Both the position numbers and the translations under genes were made by a program. Below are positions 48,077 to 57,372 of a DNA stretch of 64,000 bases, piece by piece (the first letter of the stretch is position 1; the number at the start of each line of letters is the position of its first letter). The notes below the pieces were generated by a model that made no database searches, was not told the DNA's origin, and worked only from the letters and a program-made list of their open reading frames with translations. The DNA is from Taylorella asinigenitalis ATCC 700933 (GTDB taxonomy: Bacteria > Pseudomonadota > Gammaproteobacteria > Burkholderiales > Burkholderiaceae_B). Location of the stretch: positions 310,001 to 374,000 of the forward strand of contig NZ_JHXN01000001.1 in NCBI RefSeq assembly GCF_000687755.1. The letters run 5' to 3'.

Positions 48077-50245
48077 CTATCGGCTAAAATTTAACCCTGA
48101 AGTAACAGAAATCATATCAGAGGCAATATTTGCACTTTCACGAGCCACAACATCAAGATTCTCCTTGCGTTTTTTCTCGTTTTCAAGCTCCTCTTTTAAA
48201 TCGCCCTCTCCTCTAGCAAGACCATCATCTAACTTAAGATCATTAAAGTTAATTTCTCCAAGTTCTTTTCTTTCTTTATCGAAGGCTTTGATTTGTGCAT
48301 CCATCTCTTCTCGTTCTTTAACGCGTGTCTCATAATTAAGAGAGTACGATTTACGTTGAGATAATTTCAAACGATATGCATTTTCCTTTTTGAGTAGATT
48401 CCAGCTTCCAGAATTTGCAATACGATCTTTATGTAAGGTATTTAGTTTGGCAATGCTTCCCTTCAAATCTGCAAAAGGTTTATATTCAGCTGGTCTCAAA
48501 ATAGTCCATGGCAATGGATTATCATAACTAGATTCACCAAGTTTCTCGTTGTCCACGCTTGATGGAAACTCAATATCTGGCTCTACGCCTTTTAGTTGAG
48601 TTGAACTACCGTTAACTCGGAAGAATTTTTGAATGGTCCATTTGATAGCACCTAAATCTTTATACTCAACGTCTTTTTGTAAAAAGTCTGTTAAATCTCT
48701 AAAGGTTTGAACAGTACCCTTTCCCCATGTTTGAGAACCTACGACTACTCCACGGCCATAATCTTTAATGGCTGCTGCAAGTATTTCAGATGCTGAAGCA
48801 GAAAACCTATTAATAATAACAACAACAGGTTTATCCCACTCTTGTTTGACACCGCGAGATTGGACTACATTAATATCGCCGTTTTGTGAGCTTACTTGCA
48901 CAACCTTCTCATAATTGCCTATAAAAAGTCCACTTACTTTAGCGGCCTCATTTAAAGAACCACCACCATTATTTCTTAAATCTAAAACAACAGCCTCAAC
49001 CCCTGACTTTTTATATTCATTAAGAAATTTAGTAATGTCCTTAGATAATGAGTTGTAGTTTTTCTCCAAGGCTTTTCTAGCATCGAAATCTTCATAAAAC
49101 GATGGAATTGTAATAACACCTACCTTATGAGATTTTCCATCTGATTTAGTTTCTATCACTTTAGATCTTGCAGCTTGCTCTTCCATAGAAACCTTTTCGC
49201 GAACAATCTTAACCTCTTTAGGTTTACCGTCCATACCAGTACCAGCAGGGATTAATTGAAGTCTAACAACACTTCCTCTTTTGCCTCGAATTTTCTTAAC
49301 TATGTCGTCAAGTTCCCAGTCGATAACATCCTCAAACTGACCAGTTTCTCCCTGAGCAACTCCCACAATTAAATCACCAGGATTAATTTGCTTACTTTTA
49401 GCGGCAGGACCGCCAGCAACCACTTCACGAATTTGACCGTATTCAAAATGCTTTTGCAATACGGCACCAATACCCTCAACAGACAAGCTAATAGACACAT
49501 CAAAGTTTTTCGCTGATGAGGGACTATAGTATGTAGTATGAGGATCTAAGCTGTCACCTAAAGCATTTATAAAGTATTCTGCGGCCTGCTCTCCATCCAT
49601 GCGTGCAACAGTGTTTCTGCGGTTGATATAGCGTTTACGAAGAGTGTTTTTGATTTTGTCCTCATCAACATTAGCTAGTTTTAAGCGAAGAAAATCATTT
49701 TTGATTCTCTTGCGCCATAAATCGTTAGCTTCCTGATGAGTCAAAGGCCAATCGAGTTCATCACGATCAAGAACAAACTCCTCATTTTTTTTGAAATCAA
49801 AACCTTTATCTAAAAGCGAGATTGCGTAATCATATCTCTCAACCAATCTGTGCTTATATAGATTAAAAATCTCAAATCCTATTTGTAGCTGACCCTTCCT
49901 GTAGTAAGAGAGAATTTTCGATTCATATTTTTTAAATGAATTTATATCCTCTTTAGTAAAAATCATTTTGTTTACATCGAGCGACTTAAATAGGTTCTCG
50001 AAGACAAGCGACTGTAATTTATCATCGAAAGGTTTTTTTTCGAATTGGAATCTATTCAGAATTAAAGCTGATAATACCGTTGCACGAGCATAATTGTCTT
50101 TAAATTCCAAATCTTTAAATTTAGCTGGCTTATACAATGATGCCTCGTTAGTTTGAGCATCGTTTGTGACTGCATTTAAGGATACAGATCCAGAAATTAA
50201 ACTTATGGCAATGAGCGTGCTTTTGAAAACTCGATTTAAATTCAT
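48077..50245 (-). CDS. prc: carboxy-terminal processing (tail-specific) protease Prc
   Basis: Periplasmic S41 protease that trims C-termini and, in E. coli, degrades MepS and processes PBP3. A signal peptide (MNLNRVFKSTLIAISLISGSVSLNA) is followed by an N-terminal helical domain, a PDZ domain (ISLSVEGIGAVLQ, AKSKQINPGDLIVGV) and the catalytic region VVLDLRNNGGGSLNEA and INRFSASASEILAAAIKDYGRGVVVGSQTWGKGTVQ, with the Ser/Lys dyad. Length 722 is near the usual size. It is divergent from the lytic transglycosylase gene, joining two cell-wall functions. Confidence 0.95.
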   Translation of the reverse strand: MNLNRVFKSTLIAISLISGSVSLNAVTNDAQTNEASLYKPAKFKDLEFKDNYARATVLSALILNRFQFEKKPFDDKLQSLVFENLFKSLDVNKMIFTKEDINSFKKYESKILSYYRKGQLQIGFEIFNLYKHRLVERYDYAISLLDKGFDFKKNEEFVLDRDELDWPLTHQEANDLWRKRIKNDFLRLKLANVDEDKIKNTLRKRYINRRNTVARMDGEQAAEYFINALGDSLDPHTTYYSPSSAKNFDVSISLSVEGIGAVLQKHFEYGQIREVVAGGPAAKSKQINPGDLIVGVAQGETGQFEDVIDWELDDIVKKIRGKRGSVVRLQLIPAGTGMDGKPKEVKIVREKVSMEEQAARSKVIETKSDGKSHKVGVITIPSFYEDFDARKALEKNYNSLSKDITKFLNEYKKSGVEAVVLDLRNNGGGSLNEAAKVSGLFIGNYEKVVQVSSQNGDINVVQSRGVKQEWDKPVVVIINRFSASASEILAAAIKDYGRGVVVGSQTWGKGTVQTFRDLTDFLQKDVEYKDLGAIKWTIQKFFRVNGSSTQLKGVEPDIEFPSSVDNEKLGESSYDNPLPWTILRPAEYKPFADLKGSIAKLNTLHKDRIANSGSWNLLKKENAYRLKLSQRKSYSLNYETRVKEREEMDAQIKAFDKERKELGEINFNDLKLDDGLARGEGDLKEELENEKKRKENLDVVARESANIASDMISVTSGLNFSR

Positions 50246-50350
50246 AAAACTTAACGTAATCTATTAATTGTTTATGTTTGATTATACTTAACCAAAGCAT
50301 TGTAAAATCGATAAAATCCCTTTTAATTTTATTTCACTACATTACCTTAT

Positions 50351-51568
50351 ATGAGCCCAAAAAAGTTGATGAAATCGGTAATCATTGCCACATTAGGACT
50401 GACTTATTCTCAATTTAGTATTGCTGCTACGAATGCGTTTGAGAATTGCATTGCCAATTTAAGAAGTCCAGCTATGAAATCGGATGTAGACTATGCGACT
50501 TACGAAAAGTATTTACTACCGATTAAGCCAGATAATTCATTAATTCAAAAACTAAATTACCAGCCTGAGTTTGTGACTCCAATATGGCGTTATATGGCCA
50601 ATCTTGTGGATCAGGAACGCATTGATCAGGGGCGTGCTCTTATGAATAAACACTCCGATATTTTAAAGCGTGTTGAGGAGCAGATGGGCGTCGATCCTGC
50701 GACTGTAGTTGCTATATGGGGGGTTGAGAGTAATTTTGGGACGAATCTTGGAAAGTATGATTTAGTGCGCTCTTTAGGGACATTGGCATGTAAGGGGCGT
50801 AGGCAACCATATTTTAGGGGTGAATTATTTTCTGCTTTACGTATATTGCAGTCAGGAGATATATCTCGTGAGAAACTGAAAGGGTCATGGGCTGGGGCTT
50901 TTGGGCAGACTCAATTTATGCCATCGACATTTGAGAGAATTGCCGTTGATTTCGATAAAGATGGGCGTCGGGATTTAGTGGATAATGTGGCGGATGCATT
51001 GGGGTCTACAGCAAACTATATGGTCAAAAGTGGATGGCAAACAGGGAGACCGTGGGGGGTTGAGGTAGCATTGCCACCTAATATTAATTTGGATGTGTCG
51101 GGCAGAAAGCATAAAAGAACTGTTCAATATTGGATGAACAAGGGTATCAAAACTATAGATGGTCAGAGTTTGAGCTCAGTTGCACAACCAAACACGAAGG
51201 CGGCGTTGTTATTGCCAGCGGGGATTAAGGGACCAGCATTCATTACGTTTAAAAATTTCGATGCTATCTATAGCTATAATGCGGCGGAGAGCTATGCATT
51301 AGCAATTGCACATTTATCTGATCGATTGCGCGGTAAGGGGCCATTTGTGACACCTTGGCCAACGAAGGACGAGAGCTTATCTAGGGCTGAAACGCGTGAA
51401 CTACAAAGCATTTTGCTCGCACGTGGGCATCAAATAGGAGAACCTGACGGCATTGCAGGATCTAAGACTCAGGATGCTATACGATTTGAGCAGCAAAGGT
51501 TGGCATTGCCAGCGACAGGAATTCCAGATAAATCTATTTTAAATACGCTACGAAAAGAAAAATTCTGA
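50351..51568 (+). CDS. lytic murein transglycosylase (MltB family, SLT_2 plus peptidoglycan-binding domain)
   Basis: Cleaves glycan strands to 1,6-anhydroMurNAc ends. The 405 residues have a signal peptide (ending SIAATNAF), the SLT_2 catalytic domain with VAIWGVESNFGTNLGKY (catalytic Glu), KGRRQPYFRGELFSALRIL, KGSWAGAFGQTQFMPSTFERIAVDFDKDGRRD and YNAAESYALAIAHLSDRL, and a C-terminal PG_binding_1 domain (SRAETRELQSILLARGHQIGEPDGIAGSKTQDAIR). No lipobox, so probably a soluble periplasmic form. It overlaps the uup start by 1 base. The gene holds four CATTGCC words. Confidence 0.93.
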   Translation: MSPKKLMKSVIIATLGLTYSQFSIAATNAFENCIANLRSPAMKSDVDYATYEKYLLPIKPDNSLIQKLNYQPEFVTPIWRYMANLVDQERIDQGRALMNKHSDILKRVEEQMGVDPATVVAIWGVESNFGTNLGKYDLVRSLGTLACKGRRQPYFRGELFSALRILQSGDISREKLKGSWAGAFGQTQFMPSTFERIAVDFDKDGRRDLVDNVADALGSTANYMVKSGWQTGRPWGVEVALPPNINLDVSGRKHKRTVQYWMNKGIKTIDGQSLSSVAQPNTKAALLLPAGIKGPAFITFKNFDAIYSYNAAESYALAIAHLSDRLRGKGPFVTPWPTKDESLSRAETRELQSILLARGHQIGEPDGIAGSKTQDAIRFEQQRLALPATGIPDKSILNTLRKEKF

Positions 51569-53361
51569 TGGCGTCAAATTCTCTTGTAACTTTTACAGAT
51601 GCTCAGCTTGCGTTTGGGCATCATGCTTTACTTGACCATGCCGATTTTTCTATCTCTGAAGGTGAGCGCATTGGACTTATCGGAAGGAACGGTGCAGGCA
51701 AATCCTCAATGCTAAAAATTATAAACGGACGAATTCATGCGGATGATGGGGAAATTTCATTCTTAAATGGCATTAGGATCGTGACCGTTGAGCAGGAGCC
51801 AAAATTAGATGAGAGTAAAACTATTCTCGAAAATTTATTATCTGATTATTTAGAGGTCGAGGACTGGGAGCGCAGTTCAAGGGCTGAGCAAATACTGGAT
51901 GAACTTGGCTTAGATGGGGCTATGCAAGCGGTTGGGCTGTCAGGTGGTACGAATAAAAAGATTGCATTGGCAGCTGCTATATTAAAAAATCCGCAACTTT
52001 TGCTTTTAGATGAGCCTACTAATCATCTAGATTTTGAGAGCATTATTTGGCTTGAGGAAAAATTAAAAAAAGCGACGTTTGCACTGCTTGTGATTACGCA
52101 TGATAGGCGGTTCTTGGATGAGGTTACCACAAGGATTGTTGAATTAGATCGCGGAAAGTTATATAGCTTTCCTGGTAATTTTTCTAAATGGCAGACTCAA
52201 AAGGAGGCTGCTTTAAAGGCCGAAGAAATTCAAAATGCGAAGTTCGATAAATTTCTCGCTCAAGAGGAAGTTTGGATTCGAAAGGGTATTGAGGCTCGAA
52301 GAACTAGGAATGAAGGACGTGTTCGAAGACTTGAAGCTTTGCGTCGGGAACGTTCCGAAAGACGAGATAGAGTGGGAAATGTTAACTTTCAACTCTCAAG
52401 CGGTGAAAGATCTGGGAAACTAGTGGCTGAATTGGATAATGTGAGTTTCAGCTATGGCTCGAAAGAGATCGTACGAGGGTTTTCAACAAAGATATTGCGT
52501 GGGGATCGCATTGGCATCATAGGTCCTAATGCGGCGGGTAAAACCACCCTCTTACGTTTAATCCTTGGCCAACTAACCCCTACATCTGGTTCTGTGAAAT
52601 TAGGGACTAATCTTGAAGTTGCATATTTTGATCAGATGCGTAATCAACTTGATGAAGATGCTACTTTGGCGGATGTGATTAGTCCGGGTAGTGAATGGGT
52701 GGAGATTGGTGGTAATAAAAAGCATATTATGGGGTACTTAGGGGATTTTCTGTTTGATCCTGCACGTGCTCATTCTCCTGTTAGCAGCCTGTCAGGCGGT
52801 GAACGAGCTAGGCTATTGCTGGCTCGATTATTTGCACGCCCTGCAAATGTTCTAGTACTTGATGAACCCACAAATGATTTAGATATTGAAACTTTAGAAT
52901 TATTAGAGGAGTTGCTGCAAACATATTCTGGAACGGTTTTACTTGTGAGTCACGATCGAGTGTTCTTGGATAATGTTATTACGCAAACCATTGCCTTTGA
53001 TGGTGATGCAACATGGAATAATTATGTTGGGGGATATGAAGATTACATTAGGCAAAGACCCCAAAAAGAACCAAAAAATAATCCTGTAGAGGATGTAGTT
53101 CGAAAAGAAATTCCAAAAGAAACAAAGTCTAAAAATAAATCTAAACTCAGCACATATGAACTTAAAGAGCTACAAGAGCTTCCTGAGAGAATTTCTAAAG
53201 TTGAAGAAGAAATTGAAATTTTGACAGCTAAGCTTTCAGACCCAGAGATTTATACGGATGGGCCAGAGGCAGCGGCGGAGATTCACGGGAACATTGCCAA
53301 TTTAGAAAAGGAGTTGGAGCTGCTTTTTGATAAGTGGCAAAAACTTGAAGCGAAGATATAA
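51568..53361 (+). CDS. uup: ABC-F ATPase Uup
   Basis: A cytoplasmic ABC-F protein with two ATPase domains and no membrane part. Domain 1 has Walker A GRNGAGKSS, signature LSGGTNKKIALAAA and LLLLDEPTNHLDFESI; domain 2 has GPNAAGKTTLLR, SSLSGGERARLLLARL and VLVLDEPTNDLDIETL. A C-terminal coiled coil (ELKELQELPERISKVEEEIEILTAKL) is typical of Uup, which binds branched DNA and ribosomes and limits transposon excision. Length 597 fits. Confidence 0.95.
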   Translation: MASNSLVTFTDAQLAFGHHALLDHADFSISEGERIGLIGRNGAGKSSMLKIINGRIHADDGEISFLNGIRIVTVEQEPKLDESKTILENLLSDYLEVEDWERSSRAEQILDELGLDGAMQAVGLSGGTNKKIALAAAILKNPQLLLLDEPTNHLDFESIIWLEEKLKKATFALLVITHDRRFLDEVTTRIVELDRGKLYSFPGNFSKWQTQKEAALKAEEIQNAKFDKFLAQEEVWIRKGIEARRTRNEGRVRRLEALRRERSERRDRVGNVNFQLSSGERSGKLVAELDNVSFSYGSKEIVRGFSTKILRGDRIGIIGPNAAGKTTLLRLILGQLTPTSGSVKLGTNLEVAYFDQMRNQLDEDATLADVISPGSEWVEIGGNKKHIMGYLGDFLFDPARAHSPVSSLSGGERARLLLARLFARPANVLVLDEPTNDLDIETLELLEELLQTYSGTVLLVSHDRVFLDNVITQTIAFDGDATWNNYVGGYEDYIRQRPQKEPKNNPVEDVVRKEIPKETKSKNKSKLSTYELKELQELPERISKVEEEIEILTAKLSDPEIYTDGPEAAAEIHGNIANLEKELELLFDKWQKLEAKI

Positions 53362-53362
53362 A

Positions 53363-53397
53363 AAAGCCCCGAAATCTTGCGAATCGGGGCTTTCTAT
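53363..53397. terminator. bidirectional terminator between uup and the adhesin gene
   Basis: AAAGCCCCGA (53363-53372) pairs with TCGGGGCTTT (53384-53393). A run of T follows on both strands, best on the minus strand, so it can serve both convergent genes. Confidence 0.88.
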
Positions 53398-53409
53398 TTG
53401 AGGGCTAGA

Positions 53410-56400
53410 TTACCATTGGTATCCTACGCCTACTCCAGCACTAAATTTAGATTTGGATTTGGCCATAGAGCCTTTAAGTACCCATTTACCACTAGAGGAA
53501 ATCGTAGAAATACCTACTGCTACAGCGGCTTTACCTTCGTGATTTCCACCAGCAATTGCAACCATGCTCTTACCAGGCACATATGCTTGCGGTAAGTTCG
53601 CCATTGCTACTGCAGTTGCCGTACTTTCACGCGTGTTTCTCCATTGATTAACCTCTGAGTTAGATACAATCTCTTGAACTTGACCTAGAGTTGTAGCTGA
53701 ATTTGGGTCAGAACTAGGTTTTAAGCCAGTGATTGAGCCTTCACCTTTAAGATCTAAGCCGTTTTCATTGATTTCAACAACAGGTTTAGTAACAGTAGCA
53801 CCATTTCCAGAACCAGTTGAATCGCCACTATCAGAGCCACTATCAGAACCGCCGTTAGAACCATTTGAGTCATTTTCAGCAGGAACGACTTTGCTGATTA
53901 CGATACCTTCTGGCTTGATAATAGTTTCATGAGTTCCATTTACGAATTGAGCAGAGTTCAAGCCTTTAAGATCTTTCGATAGGCGAACTTTGATTTCGTT
54001 AGTTGGATTTTCATCCGTCGCAGGAACTGCAGCTACTGAAATATTATTCTCAGAAACATTATTGATATCAGCTCCACCCACAAGTTTTAACTCTGTATTG
54101 AGTTTGTTTTTAAGTTTAGTGTCACCGTTATCGCCTGAGAAAATCAAACCATCCTTCATTGTTGCAACTTCAACTTTTTCATTAGGATTGTTAGGGTCTG
54201 TATAAACAATGCGAGGTGTTTTTGGTTCGCCTTCCTTATCATCTAAAGTTGATGTAGTGCCTTTTGCATCCATAGAAAGGCTTGATGAACCAGTTCCATC
54301 TTTTCCATCTTTACCTTTTGTAACAGGAATATTATGGAATGTGATATCTTTACTTGTTAAAGTAAGACCTGGTTCGCCTGGTTTTCCGTCTTTTCCATCA
54401 CGACCATCTTTGCCGTTAGGGCCATAGAGTTCTATAACACCTCCATTTTCTTCGTCACCTTTAACTACAACAGTTTCCTTATCGATTTTATTGATAACTT
54501 TGATTTCGCCGTTGACACCATTTTTACCTGGTTCTCCTGGTTGGCCATCAGCACCTGGAGTACCTGGATCACCTTTACCAACTACAATAGTATTGGTATT
54601 AACAGTAGTTGAATTAACAGTGTTTGTAGCGATTTCTTTACGCATAGCTACTCGAATAATGGTTTTGCCATTTTTTTCCTCAACTCGTGTCATGATATTT
54701 TCGCCTTGATCGAATTCATCATTCCACAATGTTTCGGTATCTGCACCTTCAGCTAAGTCTTTACCTTTAATTTCAACAATGGAATTAAGCTTAGTTGCAA
54801 GTGGGTTTTTGTCAGTTTCACCAGTATTCGCGCCAAATCTGAAACCGTCATTCATAGTTGCTACGAAGACTTTTTCATTGTTATTGTTTGGATCAGTATA
54901 AACAAGACGTGGAGTTACAGGTTTCCCTTCTTCGTTATCTAGTGTACCAGGAGTTTTATTATTTTCATCTGAGGTATCTGCTGTCATAGATAAACTAGAG
55001 TCACCTTTACCGTCTACCTCACCATTTGGATCAGATTTAGTACCAGGAATATTATTGAAGGTAATTCCATCGTTAGCTAAAGTTAGTCCAGATTCTACAT
55101 CTTTTTCATTAGTTCCATCACGACCATCTTTGCCGTTAGGACCATAGATCTCTATAACACCTCCGTTATATTCATCACCTTTAACTACAACAGTTTCCTT
55201 GTCGATTTTATTGATAACTTTGATCTCGCCGTTTACACCATCAGCACCTGGAGTACCTGGGTCACCTTTACCTACTGTAATGCTTTGAGGGTTAAAATTC
55301 TTGCGAAGCTTGATTCTAAGTATAAGATCATTATTAAACTTCTCAAGTTTAGTTAGGATATTTTCACCATCATCAAAATCTTCTTCTTTTAACGTTTCAC
55401 CGTCTTTAGCGTCTGCCCCTTTGATATGAACCACACTATTTGCTTTAGGGCTAGTAGCATCTTCACCTGTGTTTCCTTTAAATTTGAAAGCAACACCACC
55501 ACCAGCAACAGTTACACCTGGGTTTGGATTGTCGCCAGGACCACTAGGATTATTTGGATTAAATGGGCTATCTGGATTATTAGGGTCGTCAGGATTATCT
55601 GGACCAGCTGTATTTCCGCCTGGATTGTCGTGACCAGGATTATCAGATGGGTCTACAACTGGAGGTGGATTTTCAGGTGTAGGTTCAGGTAATTCACCTC
55701 CGATAACACCATTTTCGTCGGGTTTATCGTCTCCAGTTGAGCCGTTGTGATTTTCATTACCTGTATAGTCAGGCTTGTCTATTGGATTATCAAGTTGTTT
55801 TTCGATTTCTGTAACGTTATCGTCAACATATTTTTTTAATGCATTTTCTACAGCCAATAATTGAGCAACGTTTACTGCGTCAGACCATTGTCGACCTGGG
55901 GCTACATTAATAATCTGTCTAGTAACTCCACTATATCTGTAAAGTCTTCCGTCTGGGCCTTTTCTAATAATGTCTCTTAGACCAACTGAGAAAGCACCCA
56001 TTTTTCCGCGGATAGTCTGACGAACCATAGGTGAATTATAAAGATAGACCTTATTAGCTGGGTTAAAAGTTACAGATGCATCCTCGCCTAAATATTCACG
56101 ATCAGCAACTGATTGGTAACCTAACACAACTGAACCTAGAGAGTGAATCTGATTTCTACCACCAATAACAACTCCTAAATGTGTATATATTTTTGGATCA
56201 AACCCGATAGCAATCACATGATGTGCAGTGTCAGGCCATTCAGGGTCCCAACCTACACCTGTAATAGGCTTTATAGGTGCCCAATTCCCATTTTTATCTA
56301 TTGCACCACCACAAAGAAATGAAGAAATTTGGTCACCAGCTACACCTAAAGGTGCCCCACAACCATATACACGATACTGATCTGGGTGAATTAAGTCATA

Positions 56401-56586
56401 TGCTTGAGCAGATGAAATATATCCAGTAAAACCAAATAGCGATCCTGTCGCTAATATAGTTCCTAAAATACCAGATAAAGTTTTAGAGCGTGTAGATTTG
56501 CCACCCCCACGCTTTTTGGAAAGCTCTGAGACTGCCACCCAAGCACCAGTTGTGGCATTAAATACAGATTTATATATCTTATTCAT
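53410..56586 (-). CDS. trimeric autotransporter adhesin with collagen-like repeats (YadA family)
   Basis: The 1058-residue reading starts at the ATG at 56586 with AGGAT upstream. The N-terminus MNKIYKSVFNATTGAWVAVSE is an extended signal peptide region (ESPR), typical of large autotransporters. A YadA-like head segment (LGVVIGGRNQIHSLGSVVLGYQSVA) is followed by an Asn/Pro/Gly-rich linker (about 55510-55740). Two duplicated stalk blocks contain collagen-like Gly-X-Y runs (DPGTPGADGQPGEPGKNG, GPNGKDGRDGKDGKPGEPG). The C-terminal YadA anchor (LGQVQEIV through AVGISTISSSGKWVLKGS and GVGVGYQW) ends in aromatic Trp, as for outer membrane barrels. Probably a host-adhesion factor. It contains none of the CATTGCC words. 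Confidence 0.92.
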   Translation of the reverse strand: MNKIYKSVFNATTGAWVAVSELSKKRGGGKSTRSKTLSGILGTILATGSLFGFTGYISSAQAYDLIHPDQYRVYGCGAPLGVAGDQISSFLCGGAIDKNGNWAPIKPITGVGWDPEWPDTAHHVIAIGFDPKIYTHLGVVIGGRNQIHSLGSVVLGYQSVADREYLGEDASVTFNPANKVYLYNSPMVRQTIRGKMGAFSVGLRDIIRKGPDGRLYRYSGVTRQIINVAPGRQWSDAVNVAQLLAVENALKKYVDDNVTEIEKQLDNPIDKPDYTGNENHNGSTGDDKPDENGVIGGELPEPTPENPPPVVDPSDNPGHDNPGGNTAGPDNPDDPNNPDSPFNPNNPSGPGDNPNPGVTVAGGGVAFKFKGNTGEDATSPKANSVVHIKGADAKDGETLKEEDFDDGENILTKLEKFNNDLILRIKLRKNFNPQSITVGKGDPGTPGADGVNGEIKVINKIDKETVVVKGDEYNGGVIEIYGPNGKDGRDGTNEKDVESGLTLANDGITFNNIPGTKSDPNGEVDGKGDSSLSMTADTSDENNKTPGTLDNEEGKPVTPRLVYTDPNNNNEKVFVATMNDGFRFGANTGETDKNPLATKLNSIVEIKGKDLAEGADTETLWNDEFDQGENIMTRVEEKNGKTIIRVAMRKEIATNTVNSTTVNTNTIVVGKGDPGTPGADGQPGEPGKNGVNGEIKVINKIDKETVVVKGDEENGGVIELYGPNGKDGRDGKDGKPGEPGLTLTSKDITFHNIPVTKGKDGKDGTGSSSLSMDAKGTTSTLDDKEGEPKTPRIVYTDPNNPNEKVEVATMKDGLIFSGDNGDTKLKNKLNTELKLVGGADINNVSENNISVAAVPATDENPTNEIKVRLSKDLKGLNSAQFVNGTHETIIKPEGIVISKVVPAENDSNGSNGGSDSGSDSGDSTGSGNGATVTKPVVEINENGLDLKGEGSITGLKPSSDPNSATTLGQVQEIVSNSEVNQWRNTRESTATAVAMANLPQAYVPGKSMVAIAGGNHEGKAAVAVGISTISSSGKWVLKGSMAKSKSKFSAGVGVGYQW
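54394..54520. repeat. direct repeat copy 1 within the adhesin stalk
   Basis: About 127 bases nearly identical to 55114-55240, 720 bases away. It encodes VNGEIKVINKIDKETVVVKG followed by GGVIELYGPNGKDGRDG. The spacing equals 240 codons, so the copies are in frame, and recombination between them would shorten the stalk by one unit without breaking the gene. Confidence 0.85.
55114..55240. repeat. direct repeat copy 2 within the adhesin stalk
   Basis: Partner of 54394-54520. It encodes the same module with minor changes (GGVIEIYGPNGKDGRDG then TNEKD). The flanking collagen-like stretch is shorter in this copy, which suggests expansion or contraction of Gly-X-Y triplets. Confidence 0.85.
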
Positions 56587-56918
56587 ATGTATCCTAATCA
56601 AAATAATAAGCATTCCAGTTGCAAGAAAAACACAACTGAATCATGTTGAAGCTAAAATTTGTAAAAAATTTCAAAGTTCAAATTTTATAGACAAGAAAAC
56701 AATAAATCTATAAAAATATATAAAATTTATGCCTTAGTTGTAATAATTAGAAATAAAACAAATAAATTTTATTTAAAAGTTGTATTGATAAATTATGTTT
56801 TTTGATTTATGTCAATGTTTATTCGAAAAATTAACGTAGTGAAAATCACACGTGCCTAAAATTCGAGTTCAAACATATCAACTCCGCCAAAAACTAAATT
56901 CAAAAAAGAAGGAAAATT
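56587..56918. other. AT-rich upstream region of the adhesin gene
   Basis: A 332-base stretch with no credible gene, very A/T-rich. An inverted repeat CAGTTG...CAACTG (56616-56638, 11-base loop) sits about 30-50 bases upstream of the adhesin ATG and would fold in its leader. Several AT-rich -10-like words occur, so I could not choose a promoter. High A+T upstream of a surface adhesin is compatible with nucleoid-protein silencing, but that is inference. Confidence 0.4.
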
Positions 56919-56995
56919 TGGTGGCTCTTCCCCGATTCGAACGGGGGACCTGCGGATTATGATTCCGTCGCTCTAACCGACTGAGCTAAAGAGCC
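56919..56995 (-). tRNA. tRNA-Met (anticodon CAT, elongator-like)
   Basis: Minus-strand cloverleaf: acceptor GGCTCTT/AAGAGCC, D arm GCTC/GAGC, anticodon loop ATCATAA (anticodon CAT), T arm CCCCG-TTCGAAT-CGGGG, discriminator A and an encoded CCA (56919-56921). The 5' end pairs fully, unlike an initiator tRNA. A tRNA-Ile(CAT), the TilS substrate, cannot be excluded from sequence alone. Confidence 0.9.
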
Positions 56996-57093
56996 TTTAT
57001 GAGGGATTTTGATCTGTTATGCAAAAAGCAAGTCACCAATTACATAAAGTAAAGAAAATTATTCTACATTGCCACCATAAAAAAAACAAGATT

Positions 57094-57372
57094 TTAGTCT
57101 GAAATTCGCAAAATAAAGTCTTCTCTGTCGCTTTCTACACTACGAAACACACTTAAGATCTTATTCACCTGATCCCAAGTCATCTCACTTGCACTGCCAT
57201 CGAGATCACTCCAAACAATTTCAATTGGACCCTCGATATCCATAGTCAATATATCGTGTAAAGCATCTAAATTATTGGCCGCATAATCTGCCACATCAAA
57301 TTCATAATAAATGCGATCATAAAATTCGCTTTTGCTTTTCACACCAGTCAAATCACAAATTTTTATTTGCAT
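57094..57372 (-). CDS. barstar-family ribonuclease inhibitor
   Basis: A 92-residue protein with the barstar pattern: DLTGVKSKSEFYDRIYYEFDVADYAANNLDALHDILTMDIEGPIEIVW, including the conserved NLDAL.D.L core whose acidic face blocks the barnase active site. It is acidic and cytoplasmic, with no signal peptide. Its ATG overlaps the upstream barnase-like gene by 10 bases, so toxin and antidote are made from one transcript. Confidence 0.9.
   Translation of the reverse strand: MQIKICDLTGVKSKSEFYDRIYYEFDVADYAANNLDALHDILTMDIEGPIEIVWSDLDGSASEMTWDQVNKILSVFRSVESDREDFILRISD

Noticed and set aside
54394-55240. Repeated blocks that might suggest a CRISPR array
   Set aside because: The two copies are 127 bases long, 720 bases apart, in frame within one protein and encode collagen-like modules. 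No regular 25-40-base repeats and no cas genes.
53729-55692. Several plus-strand open frames rich in Pro/Ser opposite the adhesin gene
   Set aside because: They are mirror images of the Gly/Asp/Asn-rich repeats on the minus strand, with no ribosome binding sites and no conserved features.
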